From NCBI RefSeq assembly GCF_014851395.1, contig NW_024041484.1, positions 3,354,831 to 3,418,830 of the forward strand: DNA of 64,000 nt. The letters run 5' to 3'. The notes under the pieces are model-generated. The model was given only the letters and a program-made list of their open reading frames with translations. It ran no database searches and was not told the DNA's origin. Positions 22,286-33,465 of the stretch are shown here, piece by piece; position 1 is the stretch's first letter, and every line of letters starts with the position of its first letter. A program made the position numbers and the translations under genes. This DNA comes from Micropterus salmoides. Its lineage: Eukaryota; Chordata; Actinopteri; Centrarchiformes; Centrarchidae.

Positions 22286-23105
22286 TAGGGATGCACCAGT
22301 GCAATCCACTTGATTGGTATTGGCATTGAAACTGACCTAGGCACATCAGGTATCCACTAAATGTGATTGATCCACATAAAAAACACATTTTTTTGTCAAT
22401 GCAGTTATGTAATTTAGTGTTTCCGCTATCAGTTAAATTATATGAAAGTGGCTTGATGACTAAAATCTTGGTGCATTCCTGATAATATTGTCATTCTGCA
22501 ACTTAAATGACATAACCAACACTACCAAAACTCGCTACAGTGTTTCCTTTTCGTAAACTAGATATTTTGGCACTTTCTTTGTGGTGGTTGCTTTATGATA
22601 CGGATCTCTGGCAAAACACGAGAAAAAGAGAATAGCCCAGAAACAACACTCTTGTCTTCTTGACAACCTTTTAGCAACTACCATAGAAGGTTGGCATTGG
22701 TTTCTAATGAGAACGATGGGGCCATGCATAGCTGAAATTGTTAGGTGCAGAAATGCAAGCTTGTAATGAGGACCCTTAACTGTGGTGTGAAGCATGGATG
22801 GATTACTGAAGCATGCCTAATGAGCACAGGCCCTCTGTATGAAGTGACTGAATGAGTGAGTGAATGTTAACTCATTCAAATGACACACGGTATTTGCAAA
22901 TGATCAACACCATATGTACATTTCAAACTAGTAGATCCCAAAAAGGAGCTGTTCATGTTACATGTTTTAGGCATTCAGGTCAGGATATGGACTGAGGTGG
23001 ATGTTTTATAACAACACAGTCCCATGACAGCTGTACAGCCAGTACCCTGACTTTGAGCACTGGAATCTGTATTGGGAGAGAAATGGTTGGATGGGTGCAT
23101 CCCTG
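22286..23105. mobile_element. hAT-like non-autonomous element with TIRs and 8-bp target duplication
   Basis: The left end TAGGGATGCACC and the inverse of the right end (CAGGGATGCACC) match at 11 of 12 bases. The flanks CTATACAC (22278-22285) and CTCTACAC (23106-23113) match at 7 of 8, the duplication length of hAT elements. The terminal word AGGGATGCACC is a typical hAT end. No transposase frame is present in the 820 bp. A second internal GGTGCATTCCT at about 22473 might mark a smaller nested or alternative end. Confidence 0.65.
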
Positions 23106-25297
23106 CTCTACACATGGTGCAAGTAATGGTCAGGTTCAGGACAATCCTTCAATCCTCTCTGAGCAGATGGGCGCACAGTCAATCTGTATCTGTGTCCACT
23201 CTAAAAGTCTTAATTGGAACTAGATAACAATATTGCATTATGTAGATTAGATGATTAAATTATCATGGGCCCAGTTTTGATAATCAGGATGTACTTGACA
23301 TATTTGCTTCCTTATCAGAATAATCCCAAGCATCCAGTGAAAGGCTTGTTGCTGTTTGTCCAGAGGCTGTGAAGACCCTTTCTATTTGCGCTGCTGCTGC
23401 CAGCTTGTAAGCAACCAGAGTTCTGATTATGACAGCTTCCAGCCCCCAGTACTTATTGAGCAAGTGCAGCTGACACATTCATTCCCAAAGTCATTCAGCA
23501 CAAGACACCCCAGGGTGCTCACATCCTCAGCTCAGTGTCACTATGTCTTGACCTGATTTGGAAGTCCTGAATATCTATTTTGCACATTCCCCTTTTCTAT
23601 GTGTGTGAGCTGATGTAAGAAACCGTGTATACAGGCTTCTGTGAAGGAAGCTTTGGTTGTCCTGTCTGATGAATCATCTCCTTCACTGCACTGTGTCTGC
23701 TTTACCAGCCTCAGGACTGACTGCATGCACTCATCCCCAAACTCTATACTTGAAGTTGACCAAAGAATTTCTGCTCAAGCCCCAATTACTCCCTTGTTTT
23801 GGAGCTTTCAATCATATAACACTCTTCATGAACACGTTATTTTGTTCTGAAAATTAAAGCAAAAACAATGGCAAGAAATAGGAGTAGATTGGAATATGTC
23901 TTTGTGGCCATCATGCTTGGTATCTTAAAGGGTCAAGTCAAGGCTGGACATCATTTAAACATTTTCATTACTTTGGCCAATAATGTAGTAAAAAAGTACT
24001 TTTTTGATAACTATACTTAGAGGAATGTAAATGTTGTTCTACAAGACCCTTATATTATATTTGAACAAAAGTGGGTGACGTTCTCCATTATTAAATCATG
24101 TCTGAATTAAATACGGATTAAATATTAAATACAATACGGAATTCCTACTGAAAACGTACAGCTGGCCACTGTGGTTATTAACAAACGTTACTCAAACAGG
24201 AGGAACTGTGCATTCATTGGGGACCGTTTTCAGCCGCAGATTAATCCACATTTGGTGCTCTAGTGAGTATTCGGAGCAGCAGGACGGTGTATGTGGGATT
24301 GAATCAAAATACATACAATGTGTGTGTGTGTTCATGGAGATGAAGGAACATATCACCCAGTGCAGCGAAGTGGCTCACTGATGTGTTTTTAAAAGTTTTT
24401 CCGACAACAATGGAGGAATAACATATCTCAGGCTTTGGATACACAAACAGTACATGTTCCTTGGATACGTTAAATTTTGGTTTGACGAGGACAAAATATG
24501 TCCATTCCACATCATACACCTCCCTCACTTTCCCTTGTTTGTCTGCTGCTTTACTGTCCTATTTTAACGCTTCATGAACAACTTTTTTTCCCACAGCAAT
24601 AAGGACTTTGAACTGTTCCATCCAGCCCCCTCCTCACACACCTCTGGCATGCATTCCAATTACCTGATGTGTCCCTAAAATTATTTTGCAGTATTATGTG
24701 GCGTGTGTGCTGATGTCCATGTATGTATTATATGTATTGTGCTGCAGAGTTTAGCATACGGCACAAAAACAAATTCCACTGGCCTTAGTAGTGTGACTAA
24801 TAAACAGTCTAATCTTATCTCATAAAGGTGGCCAAATGGTTGTATTTTTACAAACTTGGAACATTCACGTTCGGGGTTTAACACTGTTTTTATGTCTTAG
24901 CAAAAATAAAAAAATGAATAAACCCTGATGTACGATCACTATGATGTAAACATTTCTGATTGGTTAGCCATTTATTAGGCCATTGTTGAATCCCAGGTAG
25001 CCTATTTATGCATGTTCAGTAATGTTTAACACAAAATGACAAATTGTGCTGGTTTTATGGTAATTTCAAATTTAGGCTGGTTAGCCTGAACATAGTACAA
25101 TGTCATATTTAGTCAAAAAGCTAAAACAAATGTATCTACAAATTGGTTAGGTTGATTTTGTTTCTTAAAATTGTTTTCCTTTTCCATTAAATCCAGACAT
25201 AGTTCCAGCCTACATCACACTGTTTTCCTATTTTTTGCTTATTATATTATATTATTATTTAACCTATTCATGTCTGGGTGTTTGTGTGTGCCCACAG
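23106..25297. other. Intronic sequence, no supported feature
   Basis: A segment around 24190-24330 looked familiar as a dispersed teleost sequence, but I could not define ends or a family. No exon-like frame with splice sites was found before the acceptor at 25297. Confidence 0.45.
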
Positions 25298-25421
25298 GCG
25301 GAACCCACTACATTTCCATTTCATCACAGACTCCATTGCTCAGCAGATCCTGTCCTCTCTATTCCATACCTGGATGGTTCCTGCTGTCAGAGTCGACTTC
25401 TATGACGCAGATGAGCTGAAG
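25298..25421 (+). CDS. large1: large1 coding exon: xylosyltransferase domain
   Basis: This 124-nt exon completes the split arginine and encodes RNPLHFHFITDSIAQQIL and then HTWMVPAVRVDFYDADELK, the conserved LARGE-type segment before the catalytic DxD. Acceptor CCCACAG and donor GTGAAG bound it, and it ends in phase 0. Together with the preceding exon it forms 69 whole codons. Compared with mammalian LARGE1 the differences are conservative (for example FIT for LIA, and DAD for NAD). Confidence 0.93.
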
Positions 25422-25454
25422 GTGAAGAACACCTACTTCTCTTCCCCTCACTAA

Positions 25455-26010
25455 CTCCCAGCTTCCCTCAGAAATTGTCAGGAAAGCTGACTGCAGAGGC
25501 AGGAGAACAAAGGAGGTTGGATTCAGATGCAGACTCAGACTAGCAGGATGCAGTTCTTGTGATTTATTCCAAAAAACAAAATAGAAATACACAGGACTAC
25601 TCGTCCAAACACAGGTAGTATACTAACAAAGTAACAAAAACTCCAAACAGAGCTGATGATCAACAGAATAATCCCAAGAATGCGGAAATGGACAGAACAC
25701 TCAACAATGACAAGGACATGACAAAGGCTGAAAAGAACTGAGGACTTAAATACTGGCTAAGGACAACACACACACATCAGGAAGAGAGGGTAGTCTAGCA
25801 CAGGTTGGAGAGCCAGGGAACAGAGACAGCCAATTACTGTACAAAACAGGACACGGGACAGACATGGAACAAGGAACATATGCAAAACAAAACAAATGAA
25901 TGAACAAACTAATACAGAAATCATGAAACCCCAACCAGAAAACCGAAATCTTAACAGGCTAAACCGAGAATAAAACAGGAAATATTAAAACTGAAAATCC
26001 AAACCATGAC
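25455..26010. repeat. Probable dispersed A-rich repeat, family not assigned
   Basis: An A-rich, CA-rich block that starts near GTCAGGAAAGCTGAC and ends near AAACCATGACATGC. It has the look of the common teleost repeats that read AAACAGGAC.CGGGACAG and end in CCATGACA. It has no coding content. The assignment is by familiarity only. Confidence 0.35.
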
Positions 26011-26198
26011 ATGCATTCAACTTATCTTACAATCCTGTAGTGCTTAATGATCTGACTGCTACTTTATGTAATTCTTTGGAGAAATTATGAGCTATGTAAA
26101 CCCTCTTTAAGGATGCTGTTATCTAACTTTAAAACTTTTTAAAATTCAGCCAGTTTAACAGCAAATGATCCTAACCCTGCTTTGGTGTGATGTTTCAG

Positions 26199-26370
26199 TC
26201 TGAGGTGTCATGGATCCCCAACAAGCATTACTCTGGAATCTACGGCCTGATGAAGCTGGTGCTCACTAAGACGCTGCTGTCCGACCTGCAGAGAGTCATC
26301 GTCCTGGACACAGACATCACGTTTGCCACTGACATTGCTGAACTCTGGGCTGTCTTCCACAAGTTCAAAG
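26199..26370 (+). CDS. large1: large1 coding exon with the xylosyltransferase DxD motif
   Basis: This 172-nt exon encodes SEVSWIPNKHYSGIYGLMK and then VIVLDTDITFATDIAELW. The DTD triplet is the manganese- and UDP-sugar-binding DxD of the xylosyltransferase active site (D242/D244 in the human protein). The exon ends AVFHKFKG with one base of the next codon (phase 1). Acceptor TGTTTCAG and donor GTAACA flank it. All catalytic residues seen are intact, so this half of the gene looks functional. Confidence 0.95.
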
Positions 26371-26784
26371 GTAACACAGCTCCTATTTCCTTACTCTGTA
26401 AAGGCAGTAACTAGTAGTTTTATCTTGAAACTGATGATGGTCGTTTTGTGCTGATAATCAGTGTGTGGCAAATTACGGGGAGCCCTGTAGTTTTGAATGA
26501 ACTTCACCATATCTGCCCAGTGACAGCAGTACGGAGTCAGAGTAAAGGTCTGTCATAGCAGCTGTTGGTCCTGAAGCAGGTCTGTCCATCTTTTGCGATC
26601 TCTCCTCTCCACACACATTCTCCTGGCTGATTCATCAGTCACTGCATGACTCACCATGTAGGATTGTTCTTGTTGAATCAATATGTGGTTGTTATCTGGA
26701 TAGAAGCTGCATGTTACATGTGTGATGAGCTTGGAGGAGTAGCTCTCCCTGTTAATAATAAACACATTAATACAGTGTGTTGGT

Positions 26785-26809
26785 GTGGGGGGGGGTGTGT
26801 GTGTGTGCG
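26785..26809. repeat. Poly-G plus (TG)n tract
   Basis: A run of G followed by alternating TG; low complexity only. Confidence 0.8.
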
Positions 26810-27734
26810 CTGTAAATTAAAGTTTAAATCTAGGCCTGCAGGACCAGCATAAGGTGTGCAGGCTATAGGGCACAAAGTCTTGTAAGTATAGGTAGGGGAG
26901 AGAGGCGGTGGTGAGTCACTGCAAAGATTTATGGGTAGTGCTGTCCGATAGTGCAGCACAGCCAGCAGGGGTTTGGATCAATCTTAATTAGCAGGTGACA
27001 CCGATGCGGCACCTCTGCCACGCACTCCCTTTGCTGTCCGGTCTGGCTGAACTGTCTAGCCCCATTATGTTTAAAGCATTACAACACTCCACTAAGACAC
27101 ACTTAATAAGTGTTACTCTCACGCTTTAGCTTTCCTCAAATTACCTTATAAAGATGGTTAAGAGAGTTGATACAGAGCCATGATTCAGTCAGCACAGCTC
27201 TGATTTTATCTGCTCATTAACTTTATCAAGCTCATATAAGCCATCAACATGTGTGGGATGATAAAATGTTAATTTATTCAAAGAAGCCATATACTGGGAC
27301 GGAATGCTGGGAGGGAAATTACAGTAAATTCTAAAATACAAGTCAGTATATACAGTATCAAATATTAGTTGGCAGCACTAATAAATAAAGGTGCTATGAT
27401 GGCTAACATGGGAAATGACTCCCTAGTGTTCATTTTCACTGGACCAACTCCATCAGTACAACAGTCATGTCATACTCAGCACTCAGCTGCTCTCACTCTC
27501 ACCCGCTATGTATTTCTATTAGCAAAACACTTCTTGCAGAAGTTTCTCATTAAAAGCCTAACAAGTAACAGTTTATGCCCTGCCCCAGCTGCTAGAACTG
27601 AATGTGAAATATCTGTGTTGATTTTAGTGTGGGTAGCTTGACACTGAACAAAAAAGTAGAACTGATTTGTGTATAAATTACTGAATGTAGAAGTATTTGT
27701 GTTAAAAAAGAGAAACCCGGGTGTGGGTGAGTGG

Positions 27735-27770
27735 CCCATCCGTACAACATGACTCTGTTGTACGGATGGG
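27735..27770. repeat. Perfect hairpin, 15-bp arms and 6-nt loop
   Basis: CCCATCCGTACAACA and TGTTGTACGGATGGG are exact inverse complements around TGACTC. The hairpin ends 18 bases before the terminal sequence of a Tc1-like element. Nothing else identifies it. Confidence 0.75.
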
Positions 27771-27788
27771 ATTTGTGCTGTTGAAATA

Positions 27789-27975
27789 CACTGATCATCC
27801 ATGACATCATGTCTACTGACAGGTGAAGTGAATAACAATGATTATCTCGTTTCCATGGCACCTGTCAGTGGGGGGATATATCAGGCAGGAAGTGAACATT
27901 GTGTCCTCAAAGTGAAGAGTTAGAAGCAGGAAAAATGGCAAGAGTAAGGATATGAGCGACTTAGACACGGGCCAA
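27789..27975 (+). mobile_element. Tc1/mariner-like element, 5' end fragment
   Basis: CACTGATCATCCATGACATC and CTGACAGGTGAAGTGAATAA form the terminal region of a common teleost Tc1-like family, placed directly after a TA dinucleotide as expected. The transposase start survives as KSKDMSDLDTGQ in a frame that is broken soon after. The element stops near 27975 with no second end in view. Confidence 0.6.
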
Positions 27976-28739
27976 TGTCAGAATGTGCGGTGCTGTAAGT
28001 AAACTCTGAACCATGCGTACGCACAAATGGTGACACACATGGCAGAAGGATGAAACGGTTTGAAATGAATAGGCCTACTATTGTGTAAAATAAATCGAAA
28101 TATTAGCTTTGAGTATTATAGGCTTAAGGCCTTTCTGAATAAACAAACACCCGTTTGATTTTCCCTTTAGTGTGCAAAAAAACCACACAATTTAAGATCA
28201 TTTGCAGGGCACAAAAAGATCCAGATTTAGGATAATAAACACAAACAGAGATCTGTTTCTGCAAACAAACGCCTCAATTATGTTGGACAGTTTAATCCGG
28301 AATCATATTAATTAATACTTGCATGCAGTGCAATTTATTCTCATAAATAAGGTGAACAGGAGGTCAAATTACATTTAAATTGATGCCGTTTTCAATGGGT
28401 CAGTCGAGCAAATACGAGAGCATAATTTCATATTGCCTATGTTCGTTGCCTTTTCGAGCCAAACGCTGTGCACCAGCGTGTGGATGTGATGTGCTGCTTG
28501 TAAAACATACATACATATAATGGAAATATAACACTATTTTGTCATTTACAACAAGTCATATTTATTTTAACTCATCGGCAGCCTCGTTAAGTGAGTGGGC
28601 TGTTTGTGTAGCCTAAATAAATGTTCAAACACAAGCGGAATGCGTTTGGTTCACTCTCTTTTCAAACTGGGGACTCCAAACCTACCTGGGTCATCCAGTC
28701 TTGCGTGTGTGTCCCCCTCCAGCAAATGACGTCACTATT

Positions 28740-28784
28740 TAAGCACTTTGTAACTTGTTTTTGAAAAGTGCTCTACAAATAAGG

Positions 28785-28811
<27 letters not shown>
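28740..28811 (+). mobile_element. L2-type LINE 3' end (strongly truncated)
   Basis: GCACTTTGTAACTTGTTTTT, AAAAGTGCTCTACAAATAA and an (ATT)n tail. This is the same 3' end as the L2 copy at 8114-9761, in the opposite orientation. Confidence 0.75.
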
Positions 28812-28815
<4 letters not shown>

Positions 28816-29082
28816 AGGGATGTCGGTTCCTGCAGATCGGTTATAAAGGGGTGGAGCTCCTGTGCCCCCTTTCTTCCGGTACACAAACGTTGCTTGAGTT
28901 AAATTTAATTTTTTTAGCTTCTCTGTCAGAATTTGCCTCCTTTTCTTTCTTCTGTATTAATATTAATGAGGGGCGTTTCACTGACCATTTATAGGCAACT
29001 ATGGGCGTTTGAAGGGTCACACATCACGTGCGCCACATTTCAAGTTGATTGTGATTTAAAAAGGGAACTTGCTTAAAAGTGT

Positions 29083-29500
29083 GTGTACGCACGGTTTTAT
29101 AAGTCTGAATATTTTTTGCCGTACACCATTTTTGGCTTTTGGGTGCAAACCTTTCCTTTATACATCCCAATCAACGTGAAATTGGGCGCACACGCACAAG
29201 CTTCATATCCCGCCCTGGCTCCTCCCATAAATTACTATGCAAATGATCAAGTCCAACTAACAACGGCCGATCCTGCTGCAAAACATGCGAAAAAGAGAAA
29301 CTACACTGAGTGTGAGATCGTGGTGCTTATCACTGAAGTGGAGGCGAGAAGAAATATTTCATTTGATGATTTGAGCTCTTGGATCAGCAGCAAAGGCAAA
29401 ACGACGGAGTGGCAGAGTGTCACAATGGAGACTCCTAATGGCTGGAAAGAGTTTTTTCTGTGGTGCTTGGGAGGTGGAAGTTATAAAGCACTCATTGTTT
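29083..29500 (+). pseudogene. Harbinger-associated Myb/SANT-like protein relic
   Basis: The frame contains KHAKKRNYTECEIVVLITEV, EARRNISFDDLSS and KGKTTEWQSVT. This is the Myb/SANT-like DNA-binding domain that PIF/Harbinger elements encode alongside their transposase. It then diverges at METPNGWK, so the rest of the domain is lost. The upstream sequence (GTGTGTACGCACGGTTTTAT at 29078) fits a Harbinger-type element. A host MSANTD gene is less likely because no splice structure is seen. No transposase accompanies it in the window. Confidence 0.55.
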
Positions 29501-31249
29501 GATCCAGCTTGTTCATAAACAAAATAAAATTCAGAGAGTTTAATAGAATTACATTATTCTAAACAAAGAATTTAGGTAGAAAGGTAAACACTATAGACCT
29601 ATTGTTGATCCCATCAGACACACACCTGTCTGCTCCCGCTGGTAACAGTGATTATAGCCTACTCGGGATGGCATGGTTCCGTCAGGCTAATCTGTCTAAT
29701 GCTGGACCCAGTTTAGCGCACAGATCCAAGAGCACGACTCTAAAGAATCGAAATCGAAATCATAGCCAGTCATCATCATGGTCCCTCATGGACACTCTGT
29801 AATCCTTCCATTCATGCTGTCCTCTGCAGTGCCATAGCGCAGCCATGCAGCATTACGCACGCAGTATTAATACAATCAGCAATCATACAGAGTACTTCAC
29901 ACCTCCCAAAAAACGATCGCTTCTGTCAGTGGTCTCCCCCACCCTGGGAGATCATTGGAAGATGGAGGTTTGACAGGTGGACACATTTTTTTATGTTGGT
30001 TTTGTTATGTTTGGCTGCATCATGATTAGGACTGGCGATTGTGCGAGAGCTGTCCCTGGCTTTATTTCCAGACGTTAATCATTTACACAATCCATATGTG
30101 CAGGTGGTGAAGATGTACCGGGTGAGTCGAGGTGAGAATACAGTTCTGTTTGAGCGCCACTGCGGTGTCTTGCACAGTCTTGTTCACTGCAGTGATTTTA
30201 CACACAAAACTAAACTGAAAACTAAATATGCACAGAGGATATTGTTAAAAACTACTGATGCTCTCTTCTGCAATTCTTTAATGCTATTTTATGGTTTCTC
30301 TGATTTTTACGATGATGATTAGCTGAGGTTAAGACTGAAAAGGACTCTTAAGAAGCTAAATTCACATCTAATATCGGGGAAAGGCAAGCCGGAAACCTGA
30401 CACCTGACTTTATGCTGGCAGTCTCATTCCAATCCAGCATCTGTGGGATGTGCTGTACAACTAATTCCGGCATATGGAATCCCCTCCTTGCAACTTACAG
30501 GGCTTAAAGAATCTGCTGCTAACATCTTCAGGGGTCTCTGCACTGAGGATGTGTTTGCCTTAACAGCAGATTAAGTACTCTAAACTAAGCATTTCTGTTG
30601 TTGGCTCTGGTCTCTTCCATGTCAGCACAGACACTTCACTATTACTGTCAGCTCACTGTACATGAGGATGAATGTACAGCATTGTAATGCTAACAGCCAT
30701 TAACAGTGGCATTTGAGTTGCTTTAAAAAGTAGTCTGAAGTGCATTATGTTTCTGAGAGGCAGCGTGTAGAGTGCTGCAGCAGCCTGTCTTGGATTCCTG
30801 ATCAGGTTAAAGTTCTGTTATAGCCTCCTGCTGGGAGCTTCTCTCGCTCCTGCTCACTCACTTTGTCCTTCATGTACCAACAGTATTTCCCCAACTTTTC
30901 ATCATTACCATCATCCCACTCTCAAACTTTCTGTTTTGATTATATCCAAACTCTGTTGGCTTTTGAACACGCATTGTTTGGTTTTGAGGATGGTGGTTGG
31001 AAGTACCTCCCTCATTTAAGCCTAGAATTGGTGCTAAAATGATCCAGTGTGACCTAGGCTTTTTCTGTGACACACTTTAAGTCTCAAGTTTCTCATTTCG
31101 ATAAGTTGAACAACTTTATTGACATAATTTTCATGAAAACAATATCTCCACAGAATGATCCAAAACCAGTCCTGAGCATGAAAGTTCATTCTTGACCTTG
31201 GAAAAACAGGAGTTTAAGAAAGAAGAACATCCACTTAGTAGTTTTCTTT

Positions 31250-31300
31250 GAAGCCTTCAACCTCATCGCACAGTCTTCATCAGTGGGCAGTTGTCATGGA
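31250..31300 (-). ncRNA. Hammerhead-like CUGAUGA core of a second PLE lineage (candidate)
   Basis: The reverse strand reads CTGATGA (31283-31277), then AGACTGTGCGATGAGGTT and GAAGGC. CUGAUGA is the canonical hammerhead core word, and the following arm pairs poorly. It lies about 300 bases downstream, on the same strand, of the PLE coding relic at 31575-31934. It is decayed if genuine. Confidence 0.3.
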
Positions 31301-31574
31301 GATGGTTCAGCTGTTATCACATGTAGTATGGAATTTTCATTACGTGTGTAATGTAATGAATGTACAGCTGTGCATTCAGATGCTGCGGCCAGCTCCCTCA
31401 AACTCTGCAAAATTTTTCATCTGTTAGTCTTTTATTTTTTTTTTATTTATTTTTTTTTTAATCAGCTGGACCAGGTACCACAGCGGCTTATCATCACTGT
31501 CACTTTAGGATTTCACTTTCATTTCGTTGTTCAACCTTGTGTTGTATAATGATAAATAAATTCCCTTGATCCTT

Positions 31575-31934
31575 GATATGGGTGGAAATGGTAACCCCCG
31601 TCTCTGTTCAAAGATTATCTAGTGTCGGATATGGATGTCCTCCTTGATCTTTTCATTCACTCTGTTGCCCAGGGTCCTTGCTTCACTGATGTAGTGGTTC
31701 CTGCAGCTGTCTAGTCTTCCTCCTGTCTTTAGCGTGTACCAGCAGACATATTAATGTGTTGTATGTTTTGTGGTAAGTGCTGACTCCTTGCACTTTGAAC
31801 ATTTTGGTTAGATGTTCTGACGGACTTACTAGGATATGTCTGCTGGTCCCTGCTGATGTTGCAGTGTCTGTCCTGGTCTTCAGATGGGGTGGGATTCTCA
31901 TCTTCCTCATCATGTAGTAATTCTTACAATTCAA
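31575..31934 (-). pseudogene. Fragment of a second, divergent Penelope-like element
   Basis: On the reverse strand PSEHLTKMFKVQGVSTYHKT and YNTLICLLVHAKDR align by eye with VSEKLRRIFNKHNI...PKNTLRQ.LVHPKDR of the PLE copies elsewhere in the window. They differ enough to be another lineage. Further on, in a shifted frame, come YISEARTLGNRVNEKIKEDI and FEQRRGLPFPPI, parallel to the YIG..R..EH part and the tail of a GIY-YIG domain. Frameshifts and stops abound. Confidence 0.55.
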
Positions 31935-33229
31935 CAGAGCTGAAAACAGAGCCGTAAAGTTTTGACCGGAAGGAAAGGAAATTTTTCACATCATGCATGT
32001 GAGTTTGACCACTGATCTGTTTGCACAATCTGTGTTTTTTTCACCCCAAATACCAACAGAGGCAGCTTCTGACTCTTGACTGCTCTCAGAACTCAGCAGA
32101 AACACCAGTTCTTTCTGTAATTTCCTTCCAGTCTCCTTTTTCCTTTCGTCTCTGTACATCTGATGAAGCAGATTCATGAAGCCCCAGGATACATGCAAAA
32201 CGGTCAACTCACAGGGACACGTCTAATCGCATCAATTTTCTCTGCTCTCACATTTAATCACGTCCTTGCATGGACTTTGTACGCAGTCGTGCCTCCCCTA
32301 AAATCCACTTCATGTTCTGCCTGAAAACACAGTAAGACCTGTCATAAGCTCCAAAACAGACATGAACAGCTGGGGTATCCGCACATGCTGTTCTTCACAT
32401 ACTACATCCAGTGTTTGCACACACACAGATCCATTATGCCTTTCCAGCGCATGTGGTGTTGGTGCACTTGTAGGCATGTACAGTCCACATGGACATAAAT
32501 TTGTGTGCAGTTGTCCACAAAGACGTTTACAGACATGAGCAGCTGACAAAATGTATATCACACCGACCTTTGTGGCTATGCTGATATGTATATGTATAAT
32601 TTGCCCTTTATATTTGAACCTCTCTCACTCTCCAACATCTTCATGAATTAAGAGTAATGGGGCATTCCAAGGTCTTTATCATAAATTAGAAAATTCTCAC
32701 AACCTTAGGTAGTAAAGTCCCTGAACCATCAGAGTTCTCTGTTACCCCACCAGATGTTATTGACCATTAGCCTGAAAGAGTGTCTGGAATCTAAAAGCCT
32801 GAAAAACTAGAAAACTGAGATGAGATGCCCATCCTTTACCTAGACACGTGCTTTTCAAATCCAATCTGACCATTTATAGTTCTTGTCTACGTGTATACAA
32901 TGAGTATGCGAGTAATGAGTAATAACGTACATTTACACAACACTAGTTCTATATCAGTCATTTTTAGTGAAATACTGTTCTCATTCACTGATAAATTCCA
33001 TTTATTATTCCATTCTGTTCCTTTTTTTGCATGGTTAAGTTGTCGTCAGTGAGACTCAACCCTTCATCATCTCAAATTAAAAGCCTTTACAGGATGGTTT
33101 CGAGTTTCTGGAAAGCCTTTAATGTGACACTTTCCTTTACGGTAGCTTAACAGAAATAAAATAAAAAAACAGCATGGTTGAAGGGATTAGAAATTATTTG
33201 TGAATTTAAAAGCATCTAACTATGGAAGG

Positions 33230-33465
33230 AAGGAATCTTTCTGTCTCTGCATATTTCGAGAGCCGTTCATCCGATAGACTTCACACTTGGCGTCAAACTA
33301 GGTGTATTGCTGAGGAGCCATGGGAATGCTGTGTCGAGTGTTAAGTCAATCGGATGAGCGGTTCTAGAGAACGCTGCAAGCAGCCATTTCCGGGTGCCGA
33401 GCAATCGGCCCGCTCCGAACAGGCACGCTCCTCAACAACACGGTCCAAATGGGCCCTGCACTAGT
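33230..33465. repeat. Probable dispersed teleost repeat, family not assigned
   Basis: CTGTCTCTGCATATTTCGAG, CCGTTCATCCGATAGACTTC, GGATGAGCGGTTCT and CCCGCTCCGAACAGGCACGC form a block I recognise as recurring in fish genomes. GC content jumps relative to the flanks. No ends or coding part can be set. Confidence 0.4.

Noticed and set aside
24110..24560. Familiar-looking segment (GGGGACCGTTTTCAGCCGCA and neighbours) as a named repeat
   Set aside because: I could not define ends, a family or a second copy in the window, so it is not listed as a feature.
26553..26959. Small open frames on both strands around a microsatellite
   Set aside because: Composition is driven by the G/TG repeat; no splice sites, motifs or conservation visible.
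31431..31560. T-rich run with TTTCATTTCGTTGTTCAACC and a GATAAATAAATTC end as a LINE 3' tail
   Set aside because: The text is suggestive but too short and low in complexity to assign with confidence.
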